From: Rhododendron vialii
Lineage: Eukaryota; Streptophyta; Magnoliopsida; Ericales; Ericaceae
Direction: 5' to 3'
DNA length: 64,000 bases
Assembly: GCF_030253575.1 (NCBI RefSeq)
Contig: NC_080564.1
Location: 7,360,501 to 7,424,500, forward strand
This document shows, piece by piece, positions 34,831 through 47,246 of this stretch. The notes beneath the pieces were generated by a model. It had not been told where the DNA came from. It was given only the letters and a program-made list of their open reading frames with translations, and did not search any database. The position numbers and the translations under genes were made by a program. Each line of letters begins with the position of its first letter. Position 1 is the first letter of the stretch.

Positions 34831-37800
34831 CACCATAAGTTCAGCACAGAAGCAACTGAAGAAACTTTTGAAATTAGCTTGTACACCAAGATCCTCTAAC
34901 AGGAAGGATGATGACAAGGCCATGTGATTGAATTGTGTTTTGGAAATTTTAATTTGAAATATAAGCACAAATGCCCTTAAAACCAACCAAATGCAGGAAT
35001 TACGGAGACGATGAAAATGCAGCAGAAAAAATTGCTTATTTATGCGAAGATGACTTTAGCACTCCCCTTTTAGACATTGGCGGATCGTACCGGTACGAAG
35101 AATGGGAAAGGGAACGTGCTACGCCGCTTGTCTAAATCGTGGAACGCTAGGGGTAGGTTTCTATAGATATCAAAATGAAAGCTTACCCATACAAGGGTTA
35201 AAAATCTAGTAAAAGTAAGTATCAATTTCCAAATTATTCGTGCAAAATACATTTCTAGGAACATAATGACCGGACTTTTCCGTTTTCCCACTCCAAAATT
35301 CCATTCTCTCTAAATTTTTACATTAATAATTTAAATTTTTGGAAAAAAATTTGAGGATCGCATTGGATTGTTATATTTACCATTTTGGCACGGAACGTTC
35401 GTATTGCTACACAATTCGCTAGGGTAGTAGCATACTAGCATTCCCTGGTAACATAGCCCTTCCGTACGTGAAAATAGGAACTAAGGACTAACAAATGACA
35501 GGACAAGTTTGTAATTTCACATGATAAAAACCAAAGGAGTAGTAAAATTGCTTCCCTTATATATGTCATCGTAGAAATAAATATACTGGATTGGTGATTT
35601 GGAAGCAACATGCACCCCTACACATGCACATGGAAGCACAAAAGGTGGACATAGTACATACCCAGCAACGCATGATGTCCCAAATGACATCCATTGGAGC
35701 ATCTGATTTCAGCCCTAAAGGATTAACATGAGTTCCTGATATATGAAATCCTGCATTTATGACTGCGGAGCGGAAGATTACTGCTGAGGGAGAAGTGCAT
35801 TTTAGGGTTGAACAAAGATTGTGCAAACTAAGAAACAGAGGAACATCCGGCAGTTCCTGCAAAACAATGGCCCATTAGACTGCCAAACGTACATGTCAAA
35901 AAAAAAAAAAAAAGCCTGCCAAACGTATTGTTAATAACTTTCTTTTTTTATGAGTAAATAAATACTATATTAATAAGAAGGCTTTAAGGGAAAGCCACCC
36001 AATTACACAAAAAAATGCCACAAGACAAAAAGGCTCTATACACTCCCATGAGAATGGAAAAGCTCAAACCAATCCAAAAATTGGTCAAGAGAAGGAGAAC
36101 ATTCTCTTTTGTCCCAACTCTACAAACTATTCACTAAAAAACTCTTGATCCTAGACAAAGGCATTTCAACCCCTTCGAAACATCTCAAATTCCTTTCTCG
36201 CCAAACAACCCAAATCAAACAAAGCGGAATCAAAGCCCAAGTTTGCTTCCTTCTCTTTCCCATTCTAACACCCCTCCAAGCAATTAAGAGTTCCATTACA
36301 TTTTTTGACATGGCCCACATCACACCAAACCACATGAACACTAATGAGTAATGACCAAAGCTCCCCTGCAACCGGGCAATGAAGGAGAAGATGATCCACC
36401 GTCTCCGCATCTCTTTTGCACATACAACACCAATTAACAATGATTGCCCGTCTTCAAATCAAATTATCAATGGTAAGAATCTTGCCTTGTGCCGCGCACC
36501 ACACAAAAAAACTCACCTTTACCAGCACCTTCGTCTTCCAAATAGCTCGCCAAGGGAAGGAGGGGTTACCGCCTCCACTATGTGAGAAATAGTAAGATTT
36601 CACCTAAAAAGCACCATTTTTGGAAAGATTCCATCGCATCTCATCCTCCCCTTCTCCTAAATTACACGTACCATACACTCTTGCAAGCAAACTCAACAAT
36701 GCCTCCTCCTCCCACTCATTCACTTCTCTACGCAAATGAAGATCCCACACCGAAGCCCCATCATGAAAACGAAGATCCCACTCATTCACCATTTTTGTTA
36801 ATAACTATTTTGAGGTTAAGTGGGAAAAACAAACCAAAAAATGTGTTCCCCAAAACCATTTAAACCCCTACAAAATGCTCGATTTGCGGTTTCGCAACTC
36901 AATCAACCAATGCACTGGTCTTTTTTCTGTACACTCAGTTGAGCCCTTTTTCTTTTTTGTTTTTTCCCAACTTTACTGAGAAATGAGCAACAAATCAGGA
37001 GTCTAGCAGAAAAAAGTTATTAGAGACCATAATAATCTCTTCCGTTCTATCAAAATGCAGCCATAAGTTCATTGTTCACTTTACACTCAAACCATTAGAG
37101 ATTATACGTAATAGAACATTTTCACATATATCGCAAACGCACCTCTGAAACTGTAGTTAACACAGCAGAGATTCGATCGTAGGCAGGATATCGATCCTTC
37201 ATTGACTTGACATCTGCTAGCATGGAAGTTACCCATTCTTGATCATGGATAGGAGCAGACCATATGGGCCCACCCATGTTATATTTCTTTCCGCAGTCGC
37301 TGCACTCTTGAGAGACGACAGGACCAAACCCAGGGAGATACCTTAAGCTATTATTCTTCAGAGAAGGAAAGAACCAAATAAATAAGAGAGAACATCTAAA
37401 ATTGATCACAACTACTCAAGTAAATATATAAGTGAATTTTATTCATACAGACTAACATAGCCCAGCAAAAATGAGTGTGTATCAAAGTGTATAATGCACA
37501 TTACAGGAAACATGCCCTATGAATTGCAACTTACAGAAATTGCTAACTTAGTACAAGAAGAATATGCAAATAAACTATGCTCCCTTCACTTCAAACAATT
37601 TTGTTCATTTCCACATTGAGAGGAATAGTGGATCTACCCCGCCAGGTTACCCAAACAAAAACAACTTAAGTCTGAGGTAAGTTTCCCGAATTTCAACTAC
37701 ATCCTCTCCAATTTCATCAACCAAAGAGACACTACTGCGTAACCATCTAACATAATAAGAAAGATCAGACTACAGCACCAAGCTGCCACTTGTTAATAGA

Positions 37801-40800
37801 GAAAGATCATTTTAAAGGTGGTGATTAGGCAAATGGCACCCACTAGTAGCGTGAACCTTGACATGGCTACAATTGAAAAGGTCAACCAAAAATCCCAAAC
37901 ACATTACCAAAACTCAAAACCACCATCCTGTAGAATTTCTCCATCAATACTTAGTCGTCAACCATTTGATATGCTATATCTCACCAGACATCAACCTTGC
38001 CAGCTATAGGCTATTGACGCATGTCATCAAATTATTCAAGAGAAAATGAACATGCGCTCCGCTTCAAGATAGCCTAACTCCACGGCCCAAGCTAAGAGAG
38101 TACTCATCTTGGGGTGGGCTTACTACTTAGTTTCTCGAAAAACTCTGGATCCCAATAAGAGTTAAAGATGGTGCAACATCAATCCACTTACGTAACTTCG
38201 AATGGGTTCATGTCACCCATCGGAATTGTAGGCATTCCCTGCGGTGGTGAGAAGAAGAAAGTGAGCCTCATAGGAGTGCACTTATCTTGCTGCTTTATGA
38301 ATATGATCTTTTTTTGGCATTTATAATATCGAGGTAATTGGTATTTGGCACCAAATTAATGCTGATAGACAGTACACAAAACAACAAGAGGATATTATGG
38401 ACATTTGCGGAAGCATTCCTGCACATATTGAGTACTTCAACATAGACAAGAGAAAACTCCGGTTTCTCAATTGTCATATCTGATAAACGGACGCATGTTA
38501 CCCATGTGAGCAGATGCAGATGACAACGTAACACATACCACCAAATATACAAATACCTTTGAAACAGTCCTTCCAAGGGGCTGAAGGTGAAATGAATCAC
38601 AACCAGTGCACTGGTAAACATAAGAAAGCTTAAGGGGAGTGTTCTTCATTGCACTCGCCGAACTGCAACAAATAAATTGAAGCTTCACGAGGGCCGAGTG
38701 AACAACAGATAACAAGAAGAAAAATTGTCATCTAATTTTTTAGTACTTGCAAACCAGGAAATATCCAGCCTTAGCTCTGCTTGTACGATGATCCTACTAG
38801 TATATTTGGAGCAAAATCAAGAATATGGGCATACAGGAAACTCACGTGTATATGCGAACAAAAACCCGAACGTAAAAGTCCATCTGAACTGATAGCACCG
38901 GAACAATGTAGCGCTTGTATCGATTTGCATGGCTCTACAATTAAGAGGAAATAATTTCTGAAAAAAGCTTGCGACTGGATTATAACAAAACAATAGGAAC
39001 AAGGTACATGATATGGCCAGGAACCTGCCACAAGAGGCAGAGGGATCCTGAGTTCAACTTATCCCCTTCGGACAACCCACAGCATACTATATCCAAGTAT
39101 GCTGACAAAGGGATTTCTTGTGCCAAGCAAGCAGTCAGGGCTCACTTAAATACCCTGGTTGCCGGAAGGAAAGATGCTTAACGACTTCAGGACAACAGGA
39201 CCAAAGGATGTAAATGGTAAATGGCAAATGGCATTCATAATCCATTTTCCAAAATACTAAGTTTGCACTAAAACTATAACAGAGGACTGGATACAAAGTA
39301 CTTGCAAATTAAGCAGAGGTCCTTTTGTGGTTTAGAATTGCACCGACGCAAATTACTGTCCACTTTGGCCGAGGCATTCACAGCTTTAAAACACATCGTT
39401 GCTAGCACTGGATATAAACTTGCTTATGTTGCCTGGAAGTTTTTTCTTACATGGACAATGTGGGACAGCATTTATCTTAACTTAATCAAAGCTCATCTTC
39501 AGAACAGACAATGAGTTTGGAAGTGAGATGATAGATAGCATGGAATTTAGCCACAGTGAACAACAAATAAAGCAACAGGACTGTTAGCTTCATACATTGC
39601 AAACCAAATATATGTAGGAAGAAGAGAAAAACAAATTCCAAGCTCTCCCAATACTTTGGCCCTCAGTAAAGTGCAGCAACCTCTACTGTGATGTAGAACT
39701 TGGGCCTCTAGACAGTCCTAGTTGTCAACAAAACTACTAACTATTACAATCTCAAGTTTACATACTCGGATATCAGAAGAAAAAGGCAGATAAAAAGAGT
39801 GGCTAAGCCAATAAAGTCTCCCCAAGAATACTTTAAATAACGGTAAAAAGAAATTAGAGGCAATATTATTTGGTTCCTATCTTCTGCCGCCATATTCCCC
39901 CTCAAAAACATGTTCTTTTCTATTTCAAAGGTCAAACGAAAAAGTTTCATCGTGAAAATAGAAGTACCTCAATGCAGGCAAGGAGGATCCTCAACGCCAT
40001 TTCATGACAATATTTCCCTCTCAAAGGATAGGAGCCATATCTAATTCCACAAGCAGCTTTAGATAAGCACATAATCAAAATGCTCTGTTCCAAAGAAGAA
40101 AGCATGAAACCTTACTTGGAATAGCAAACTTCCCCATTACCCCCACATAGCACTGCCATATCGGTAGCTGTACACAACAACATGCCTCCATCAGCGACTG
40201 ATTGAACGGCAGAGTCCAAGAATGCAGAAGGAGAACCATAAGGATCAAGATCAACCTGAGAAACAAACAAGCAGTAATTCAAAATGAATACTAGCGCACT
40301 GTAACAGTACAACAACAGAATGCCCTCAGAAGCCCCTCTTTCTGACATCAGAGCAACATGAAAGTTGAGTAAATTGTTCCGCTTCCTTCAATTGGTGCTC
40401 AAACACCACAAAAGGTCACTCGCTCATTTTTCAAAAGAAAATTGAAATGAAGGGAATGCTTATCCAAAGAAACTGTTTAATAGTGGAAATTTCCATGTAC
40501 AAATACATACGTGAGAACAAAAAAAACCCCAATGAAGTTGCACAGAAGACAGGATATAACATACCACATCAAACTCCTTTGGGTGGGTGAGCATATAAAC
40601 TCGAGCATCAGCAAGGTGGGACTCCACCTTTGCACATGCCACTGAGCCATTGAATTTTATGTTTCTCCTGCATGCTTCTACAGACGCTGCAAAAGAGGCC
40701 AACACATTCCACTTGTAGAAAAGTTCTGTTGTGAAGCAAGATGCATCTATCACAGAACAACTGGTAAAACCCAGTTATTCCATACATACACAATTGAAAG

Positions 40801-43800
40801 ACAAAGTAATTGAAAGTATGCATTTATTCAAAACAGCATCCTTTTTCCGCACAGAGTTCTATGTGCTTGAGCATGCATAAATGTGCCTAATTCTAGGTCA
40901 AAGAAAATTGAGGTTCCTGAATGGTATGGCATCAGAGCCTGTAGTACATAAGCTAAAATAGTAAGATGAAGTACCTTTATCATTGTCCAGGGCCACAACT
41001 TGACCTATCCCTTCTATTTCACGTGCATATCTTAATGCTCTTAACCCAGAAGCTGACAATGCCTACTAGGACACAGGGAAAAATGTTGCATAAATCATAT
41101 GACTAAAAGATTGTTTTGCCAGAAATTCTTTTGCATCAAATTAGTGTTATAAAAAAGAAGAAGCAAAACCCATAATCATGGAAGGTTGTAAAATAAAACC
41201 TCAAGTACTCTTGGTGGCTTCAATTCCCCTCGCCCTTTTCCCTCCAGGATTTTGACTGGTTCTTCTGGGATACTACAAGGTTCATCAAGAGATGTCTCTT
41301 CTGACTCTTCACATTCACCATTGGATTTATCATTACCCTTGTTTGACTCAATAGGAGCTTCCAGTTTGGAAGCACTGTCGTTTGATACCTTTTGCACAGC
41401 TTTTGTTCTTCTGGACAGCATTGTTTCATGCTCTTCTTTGCGTTTGGATATAAATGTCCTCAGAACAGCAATAGATATGTCCCTGTTGTTTACCTGGTTA
41501 CAGTAAAGTTGTAAGGAGACTCCTCTTACTCCAGGCAAGAAAAGGATAACTTAAAAGGCAACGTCAGGCATTACTCCAACTTGTTATGGTTGACAAGTCA
41601 AGAATAACCTATCCCACAAAAGATCTCAAACACAAACATCAACTTAAGATAATAGCATCGCATGATTCGTTACATATGGAACATGAGTTATATTCAAAAT
41701 TGCAATATAAGTACCCTGACAAGGACTGAACTAGGTAATAGAGCTTTGAAGAGATCAACTCCTGGAAATTGTCACCAATCAATTGATATAGTACTAAATA
41801 AGTCCACCAACTCCCAAGATGCAATCCATACTTCAATGCCAAATTTTTTGGCACAGGTACATGATGAACTCGATGATCTACACTTCAACATGACAAATCT
41901 CAGCATAATTTGAAACGAAAATTGTGAAGGGAAGTATAAAGCCCTTGCAATGAGCATAATCTGATATCCATTAAATGGCTTCCTAGAATCCTAGTTCCTA
42001 CAACACTAATGTTTCGGCCTAGAAGGTGGTCTGGACTGAAACAAGGAGTCCAATTTCAAGTGTGTAGGATTCCAAGCAAAATTTCGTAAATAAAATAGCA
42101 ATAGTTCTTTTGTTTTTCATTCTTAACAGTATAGCTTCCTCTGAGCTGTAATACTTGTCTACATTATTAACGATGGAAACTCGACTCCACTTGCACTGGC
42201 ACAACAACCCCATACGAGTTATTGTTTCTAAGGTATGCGATGCAGGTAAGAAAGACCTATCCATTCTCTTTTTGTCCTTACAACCCATTTAGTCCATGCC
42301 ATAATAATCTTCGCAAACAAGGCAACGTGTTGGGTGCCCTAGCCTAAGAGACTCTAGTTTGCTAAACTAAAGAAAGTGAGAGGGAGGCGGGGGCAGTATT
42401 CAAAGTCGAAATCTCTTTCATTTACCTATATCAAACTAGAAGAGTAATTAGTTCTGCTTCTACCATTCGTATCATATCCTTAGTTTCATATCTGTAGGAA
42501 ATGACTCTCTTAACATTTGTCTTGTACTTGAAATCTCCAAAGGGCATCAACAAAACCTCACAACAAGAGTTTACAAACTTAACTACACCGGTGACAGGTG
42601 TTTCTTGAACAAAATTATGAATTATATATTTTTGGCTCATTTAAAGAGAGTACGTCATCTATATTTATCTCTGCCCCCGGGGAGAAGAGGCAGGGAGGGG
42701 GCAACACAAGGTTGTCTGCCACTCCGTAGTCAATCCCATATTTCTTGGAAAAGTGTGCAATACATAGATGAAGGAAAGGTTCAAAAAATAGTTTTCGTAA
42801 TGCTTCGGTAAAAAGGAGTTTGTGGGTAAACAAATACCAGGATTTCAGTAAATGGCATACCGAAAGTTTTAGTGGAAAATCCATCTACCATTCTGAGGGA
42901 ACTACTTCAAAATGACAACTAGGAATACGAGCTGCTTTTTTCAATAACTGGCTATCTTACTTGCGCTGATCAATTAGCTCAATGTGTTTGGGCTTCCCAC
43001 TGGGTTTTCCTTTCCCCACCTTCGAGTCCGTCAATAGTTAACCAAGTTCGGAGCTAAGGAGAGGGACTCTCCCTTGGATGGTTAATGTGCTTTACACCAT
43101 GTTCCTTCATCGATTTTTCACCTTTTTTTGGGTATATGTGACCTCATACACCGTGAAGTCATTGCATTACCACTCCCACATATAATCCTCACTCAATAAC
43201 CTAAATTGAAGCAGAACAATCTCTAACCTCACAAAAAGTAGCAGTTATGAGTCTTATGACATTGTTTCTGCAGTTTAGCCAACGGATACAAAGGCAGTGC
43301 CAAAATCCATACCTTTTCAACAAGTTAAAGTAACCCATATTGGTTATGTTATCAACAGAGGAAAACAACCATCCAAAAAAGGGTCATAATCAAGCAACCA
43401 TATCTAACAGCTTAAACCATACAAAATCGTGATTAATTAGTACATAGAATTCAAAGTAACTTCAACAATTAAGTAGTACACTAAATGACTGAAGCAATAA
43501 TGACCCATCACAAACTCAATTCATAAATCAACTTTGGGGTATTATCTGTAAGATAAGAAGACCAAAATTCGAATGATTCAGACTTCATTTGAAAAATCAT
43601 ACACCAAACGACTGAAGCAATAAAACCCATCACAAACTCAATTCACAAGTGAGTTGGGGAGTATTATCAGATTGTAAGAAGACCTGGGCTTTGTTGTAAA
43701 AGACTTCGTTCTTGGCAATCATGAGAATCTCCGCCTCTCCTTCCTTGATGATTTTGTAATCGCTGATATCGGATGGCGTTGCTTTGTTTTCCTGCTGCTT

Positions 43801-43836
43801 CTCTTCTTCCCTTGTTTTCCCATTATCATCACCCAT
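33719..43836 (-). CDS. TRM1: tRNA (guanine26-N2)-dimethyltransferase, twelve exons
   Basis: TRM1 uses S-adenosylmethionine to dimethylate G26 of nuclear and organellar tRNAs. Exons, 5' to 3' on the minus strand: 43836-43684, 41493-41200, 41062-40975, 40686-40565, 40255-40116, 40040-39968, 38934-38846, 38662-38557, 37355-37143, 35856-35662, 34789-34712, 33982-33719. They join to 604 residues. Landmarks: EGEAEILM near the start; [16 protein letters not shown] (150-165), the cofactor-binding motif; DLDPYGSP (221-228), the catalytic motif IV; a zinc-type cysteine set C338/C341/C373/C376; [13 protein letters not shown]; and a C-terminal basic cluster (AKRKKTE), a possible nuclear signal. Residues 84-135, within exon 2, are an acidic/serine-rich insert of low complexity. 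The intron 1 donor is gtcttc, weak but the only frame-consistent choice. Intron 9 contains a LINE insertion, and intron 10 has a (GA)n run (34802-34831). Confidence 0.96.
34120..34540. repeat. Local direct duplication in TRM1 intron 11
   Basis: The string tatcagaaatagtt(c/a)ctaaca followed by agattctgaaaact(a/g)caa-like sequence occurs at about 34211-34267 and again at about 34488-34537. Upstream parts (gtgaataagatatgg and atgaataagaaatgg) also match. Two diverged copies of about 130-150 bases are present. Confidence 0.55.
35940..36794 (-). mobile_element. 5'-truncated LINE in TRM1 intron 9
   Basis: The 12 bases ttgttaataact flank the element (35928-35939 and 36795-36806). On the minus strand it ends in an A-rich tail (ctcataaaaaaagaaag). 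The minus-strand frames, broken by shifts and stops, encode the C-terminal part of a plant L1-type [49 protein letters not shown] (the zf-RVT region) and [20 protein letters not shown]. It lies in the same sense as TRM1. It is disabled by 5' truncation and mutation. Confidence 0.88.
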
Positions 43837-44226
43837 CTCTTTTCCTTTTTATCGTTCAACTAGTGATACTGTTTCTGGGTTTTGCTCCTCCTGTCTTAGG
43901 CTGCGGCTGCAGTGGCGGCGGCGGCCGGTGGAAGAGGGAATGAGAGGGGAAGGGTTGAGCTCGTACAAAGATTTTGGTTGTGTTTGGTTGAGAGTTTAGT
44001 TTAGTTTAGTTTTGGTAGTGGGTGGAGAGAGGAATAGAGTAATGATTGAAAATAGGGGTAATGATTGGAGAGAGATAGAGAGAGATGGGAAAGTAATAAT
44101 TGAAAAAATAGGGTAATAATTGGAGAAAGAAATAGGGTAATGATTGAAAACAAAACTAAAACTAAAACTAAACCACGAACCGAACAAAGCCTTTAATTTG
44201 TAGCCTCGGGTCTTCAAGGCGCATGA
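43837..44226. promoter_or_regulatory. TRM1 upstream region
   Basis: The first 150 bases upstream of the TRM1 ATG are GC-richer. Farther up, 43985-44175 holds repeated aggggtaatgattggaga-like strings and actaaaactaaa runs. No TATA box is evident. Nothing else is recognised. Confidence 0.35.
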
Positions 44227-44236
44227 AATAAACAAC

Positions 44237-44626
44237 AGGAATGCTACGGACAAACGCTTTCACTGCACTATTTACTACATTCTTTATGAGACTCATTTCG
44301 GGTCCAACAAAAAATACACAAAAATATCCATAAATTTTAAAATAATATTTTAAAGGGTCCCGTAAAAAATCAGCTCTAACGGGCATCGATAAATATTATT
44401 TCTGGGTTCGTATGTTCGAAACTGCGCAATTGAACATTTTCACTCTTATAAATTTAGAAATAATACTTACCAATACCGGTTAAAGTTGATTTTTTGCAGA
44501 GCCTCTTAAAATATTATTTTAAAATTTATGAATATTTTTCTGTATTTTTCGTTGGACCCAAAATGAATCCCATAAAAAATACAGTGGATGGTACAGTGAA
44601 AGTGTATAGTGGATGTAGCATTCCTC
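44237..44626. mobile_element. Mutator-type MITE with 10-bp TSD
   Basis: The ends aggaatgctac and gtagcattcct are perfect inverted repeats, and complementarity extends inwards for over 100 bases (for example tttcgggtccaac with gttggacccaaaa, and attttaaaataatatttta with its complement). The 10 bases aataaacaac lie on both sides (44227-44236 and 44627-44636). Long inverted ends plus a 9-11-bp duplication indicate a Mutator-like non-autonomous element. It starts about 400 bases upstream of the TRM1 ATG. Confidence 0.85.
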
Positions 44627-44636
44627 AATAAACAAC

Positions 44637-44879
44637 GTACATAGTACATGGTGTACAGTATACTTGGAAATTGGAAAACCCTAAACCACGTTTGCCGTTT
44701 TTCTTGCAAATTTTTTTTTTTCCCTTACAAATTGGAAACCCAGTACCACCACGTTTGCCGGTTTGCGGTTTTTTCTTTTTAATTTTTTTCGGGAGCAGGA
44801 CAGTTATGAACGAGCCAGATTACGGGCATCTCAGCTAATTACATTTTGGATCCGAGCAAAAGAAGTTATTCGTGTCAGA
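44637..44879. other. Intergenic with SINE tail fragment
   Basis: 44796-44879 reads cgagccagattacgggcatctcagctaattac-like sequence that aligns to the tail half of the Au-like SINE at 25210-25408. The two strings ccacgtttgccg (44694 and 44750) form a short direct repeat. Confidence 0.4.
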
Positions 44880-44884
44880 ACTAC

Positions 44885-45150
44885 TCTCCGTTCCGGAAAT
44901 CTTTTTAAAAAATGAATATTTATTTTGTCACTTCTATTTCAAAAATAAGAAGGGGCATTTCACAAAATCCTTCTTAAAAAGTTCATTTCACATTTTCAAA
45001 CTCAAAAATAATGTAAATGAAAAAAAAAATTCAATTTTTTTTGTACCGTATTAAAGATCTCAATGAGATCTATCAAACAAGATCCATAGTAGTAGAAAAA
45101 TTATTTGCGTAAACACATGATTTTTGAGCTTCAAGTTGCCTCATATAAAA
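44885..45150. mobile_element. MITE related to 47003-47242
   Basis: Shares with the element at 47003-47242 the order tcatttcacattttcaaact, aaaaataatgtaaatgaaaa, tctcaatgagat(c/t)tatcaaa and gaaaaattatttgcgtaaac. Its own ends are less clear: ctccgttccggaaatc on the left and an A run on the right. Confidence 0.55.
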
Positions 45151-45173
45151 AAAAAGATTGTTGCTATGATAAT

Positions 45174-45554
45174 GGGCGCCGGCGGAGGAAAATCGTACCG
45201 GCGGCAGCGCCGATCCGAGCCGTCTAAAAATTCTAAAAAAAAAAACCAAGGGGGCCCCACGCGGAAATCAATGGCATCCGAGGTGTGTAGGATGCTTGAT
45301 CCGAGCACCCCTTTTCCGTGTATATATGATGATTCATATATACACGGAAAAGGGGTGCTCGAATCAAGCACCTGATTCATATATACACGGAAAATGGGTG
45401 CTCGAATCAAGCACCCTACACACATTGGATGCCATTGAATCTCGCGTAAGCCCCCTTGGTTTTTTTTTTTAGAATTTTTCGACGGCTCGGATCGGCCGTC
45501 CAGTGGCCGGAGACGGCCTGGCGCGGCCGCCGGTACGATTTCCCTCCCGCCGCC
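45174..45554. mobile_element. Large hairpin MITE (381 bp)
   Basis: The ends gggcgccggcgg and ccgccgccc face each other. The arms continue with aatcgtaccggcgg against ccgccggtacgatt, ccgatccgagccgtc against gacggctcggatcgg, and ttctaaaaaaaaaaacc against ggttttttttttagaa. The centre has nested copies of tgtatatatgatgattcata-type palindromes and two near-identical ggggtgctcgaatcaagcac units (about 45353 and 45397, the second with tgggtg). Nearly the whole element can fold into one stem. It shares interior sequence with 20338-20540. Confidence 0.8.
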
Positions 45555-45773
45555 CATTGGTACCTATTTAAATTCTACCAAAATAATTACCCTCCTCCTT
45601 ATTTTTCAGAACAACCCTTCTTATTCAACAAAAAATAAGTTCTTTTTTTGTTTCTGGAACCCAGCCTTAAATTAACAACAAATGAGTACTCTTTTGAGAC
45701 CTGGCCAAATTCATGAACACATTCTTGAACAATTTTGGGCTGGTATAAATTGCAATTGGTGATATTATTACAT

Positions 45774-46096
45774 AGGGCTGTAAACGAATCGAGCAGCCCG
45801 CGAACTTGGTTCGGCTCATTTACTTTGTTTAGTAAATGAGTCAAGTTCGAACTTGAATTTTCGGCACGAGCCGAGTTTTTCAGCTCGTTTCGTTTGACAA
45901 AAGCTCGACTCGTTAAGGATGACTCGGTTCAATTAAAAAGGGTCATTTAGTAAATGACTCGGCTTGGCTCGATAAGGGTTCGGCTCGTTAAGACTTGAGC
46001 CTAGCTCAAGCTCGAATTTTTGACTCATTTAGTTAACAAGTCGAGCTCGAGCTCAACAAAACTCAACTCGGTTCGATTCGGCTTGTTTACAGTCCT
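45774..46096. mobile_element. TIR element of the agggctgtaaac type
   Basis: The ends agggctgtaaacgaatcgag and the complement of the right end, aggactgtaaacaagccgaa, form inverted repeats. The interior is full of ggctcg, gagctcg and cgagccgag strings, including a short palindrome around ctcatttactttgtttagta. Elements with these ends are common plant MITEs. Decayed relatives appear at 19700-19830 and 24320-24550. Confidence 0.65.
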
Positions 46097-46998
46097 ACTA
46101 GTAGCACAGCAGACCTATGCTTCAAGTAATATTGGGCTAAAACTGTCAGTAAGTTATTTGGGCTACTACTATTAGTGAAACATGTATGTTTTTAGGGAGT
46201 GATTTTGTCACTCCTTTTTTTGTTAATGTCACTTTCCTTTATGTCTTATATTTTTTGGCATAAAAAAAAGAACTTCAAAAATAGATAAAAGTCAATACAT
46301 GAGTGTTAATATTACAGCCCAAATGAATAAAAGCCAACTAAACTAAGAGAATACAAGCTAAAAATCAGAGTACAACAAGCATAAAACAAGCATAAAGAAT
46401 GAAAGTAACTCCCAACGCAAAAGATCCACTTGAGAAGACTATCCGTTGTCAAATGAATAGGATATATCGGTTTCCTAGTGGATTCTGGAAGATGCAGCAA
46501 ACGTGCCAAAATGTATGCTTGATGAACTTTGATGCGTTCACAAAAGGTGATACTGCAGATGTGAACTGATTGTGCGAGAAAGCAGAAATCAAAAAACAAG
46601 GGGGTTGGAATCGCCGGAAGCTCCTTAGCACTTTTCAACTGTTGAAAAAAGAAGAGTCGTTAGATAATTTGTTCTTTTTGTTTTGTGAGAGAAGGAGAAT
46701 GACATTAATAAAAAAATAGAGTGACAAAATCAATTCCCTCCATGTTTTATATACAACTGTGTTACACTTTCATTTTCATCATTATGTTAAAGTTGGGCTA
46801 CTAGAATGGCAAGTAAACTGCATTTGTATGATTGATTGATGATTTGAGTCCATAGAATTAAGAGTTGATTTGGCCTAACATTTTTTGGATTGCGAAAAAA
46901 TAATCCAAAAAAATATAAGGTAAAACTAACACAAAAACAAAAAAAATTAATAAAGCCGAAAAACAATGCAGTAATAAAGTTAGGCCAGATCATCTAGA
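46097..46998. other. Intergenic, no gene seen
   Basis: The minus-strand frame at 46312-46638 (108 codons) has no recognisable domain. A LINE or pseudogene tail cannot be excluded. Nothing else is recognised. Confidence 0.35.
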
Positions 46999-47002
46999 TT
47001 AA

Positions 47003-47242
47003 GGCCCCGTTCTAGAACATCATTTTTAAAAAATAAGTACTTATTTCACATTTTTAAACTAAAAAATAATGTAAATGAAAAATGATTTTTTCGTTTTTTT
47101 TTTTGCATTGTTCAAAATATCTCAATGAGATTTATCAAACCAAATTCATATTGCTAGAAAAATTATTTACTTAAACATTATGTTTGAGCTTGAAATTGTC
47201 TTTTTAAAAAATAAGTACTTATAATGAGTTCTGAAATAGGGC
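47003..47242. mobile_element. Tourist-like MITE
   Basis: Ends ggccccgttctagaac and gttctgaaatagggc are inverted repeats with mismatches, of the ggccc(c/t)gtt type typical of PIF/Harbinger Tourist elements. The 4 bases ttaa lie on each side. An inner inverted repeat attttt(a)aaaaaataagtactta is present at both ends. Length is about 240 bp. Confidence 0.65.
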
Positions 47243-47246
47243 TTAA

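Noticed and set aside
34802-34831. (GA)n run in TRM1 as part of an exon
   Set aside because: It lies just outside the exon 11 acceptor, in intron 10; the exon chain is in frame without it.
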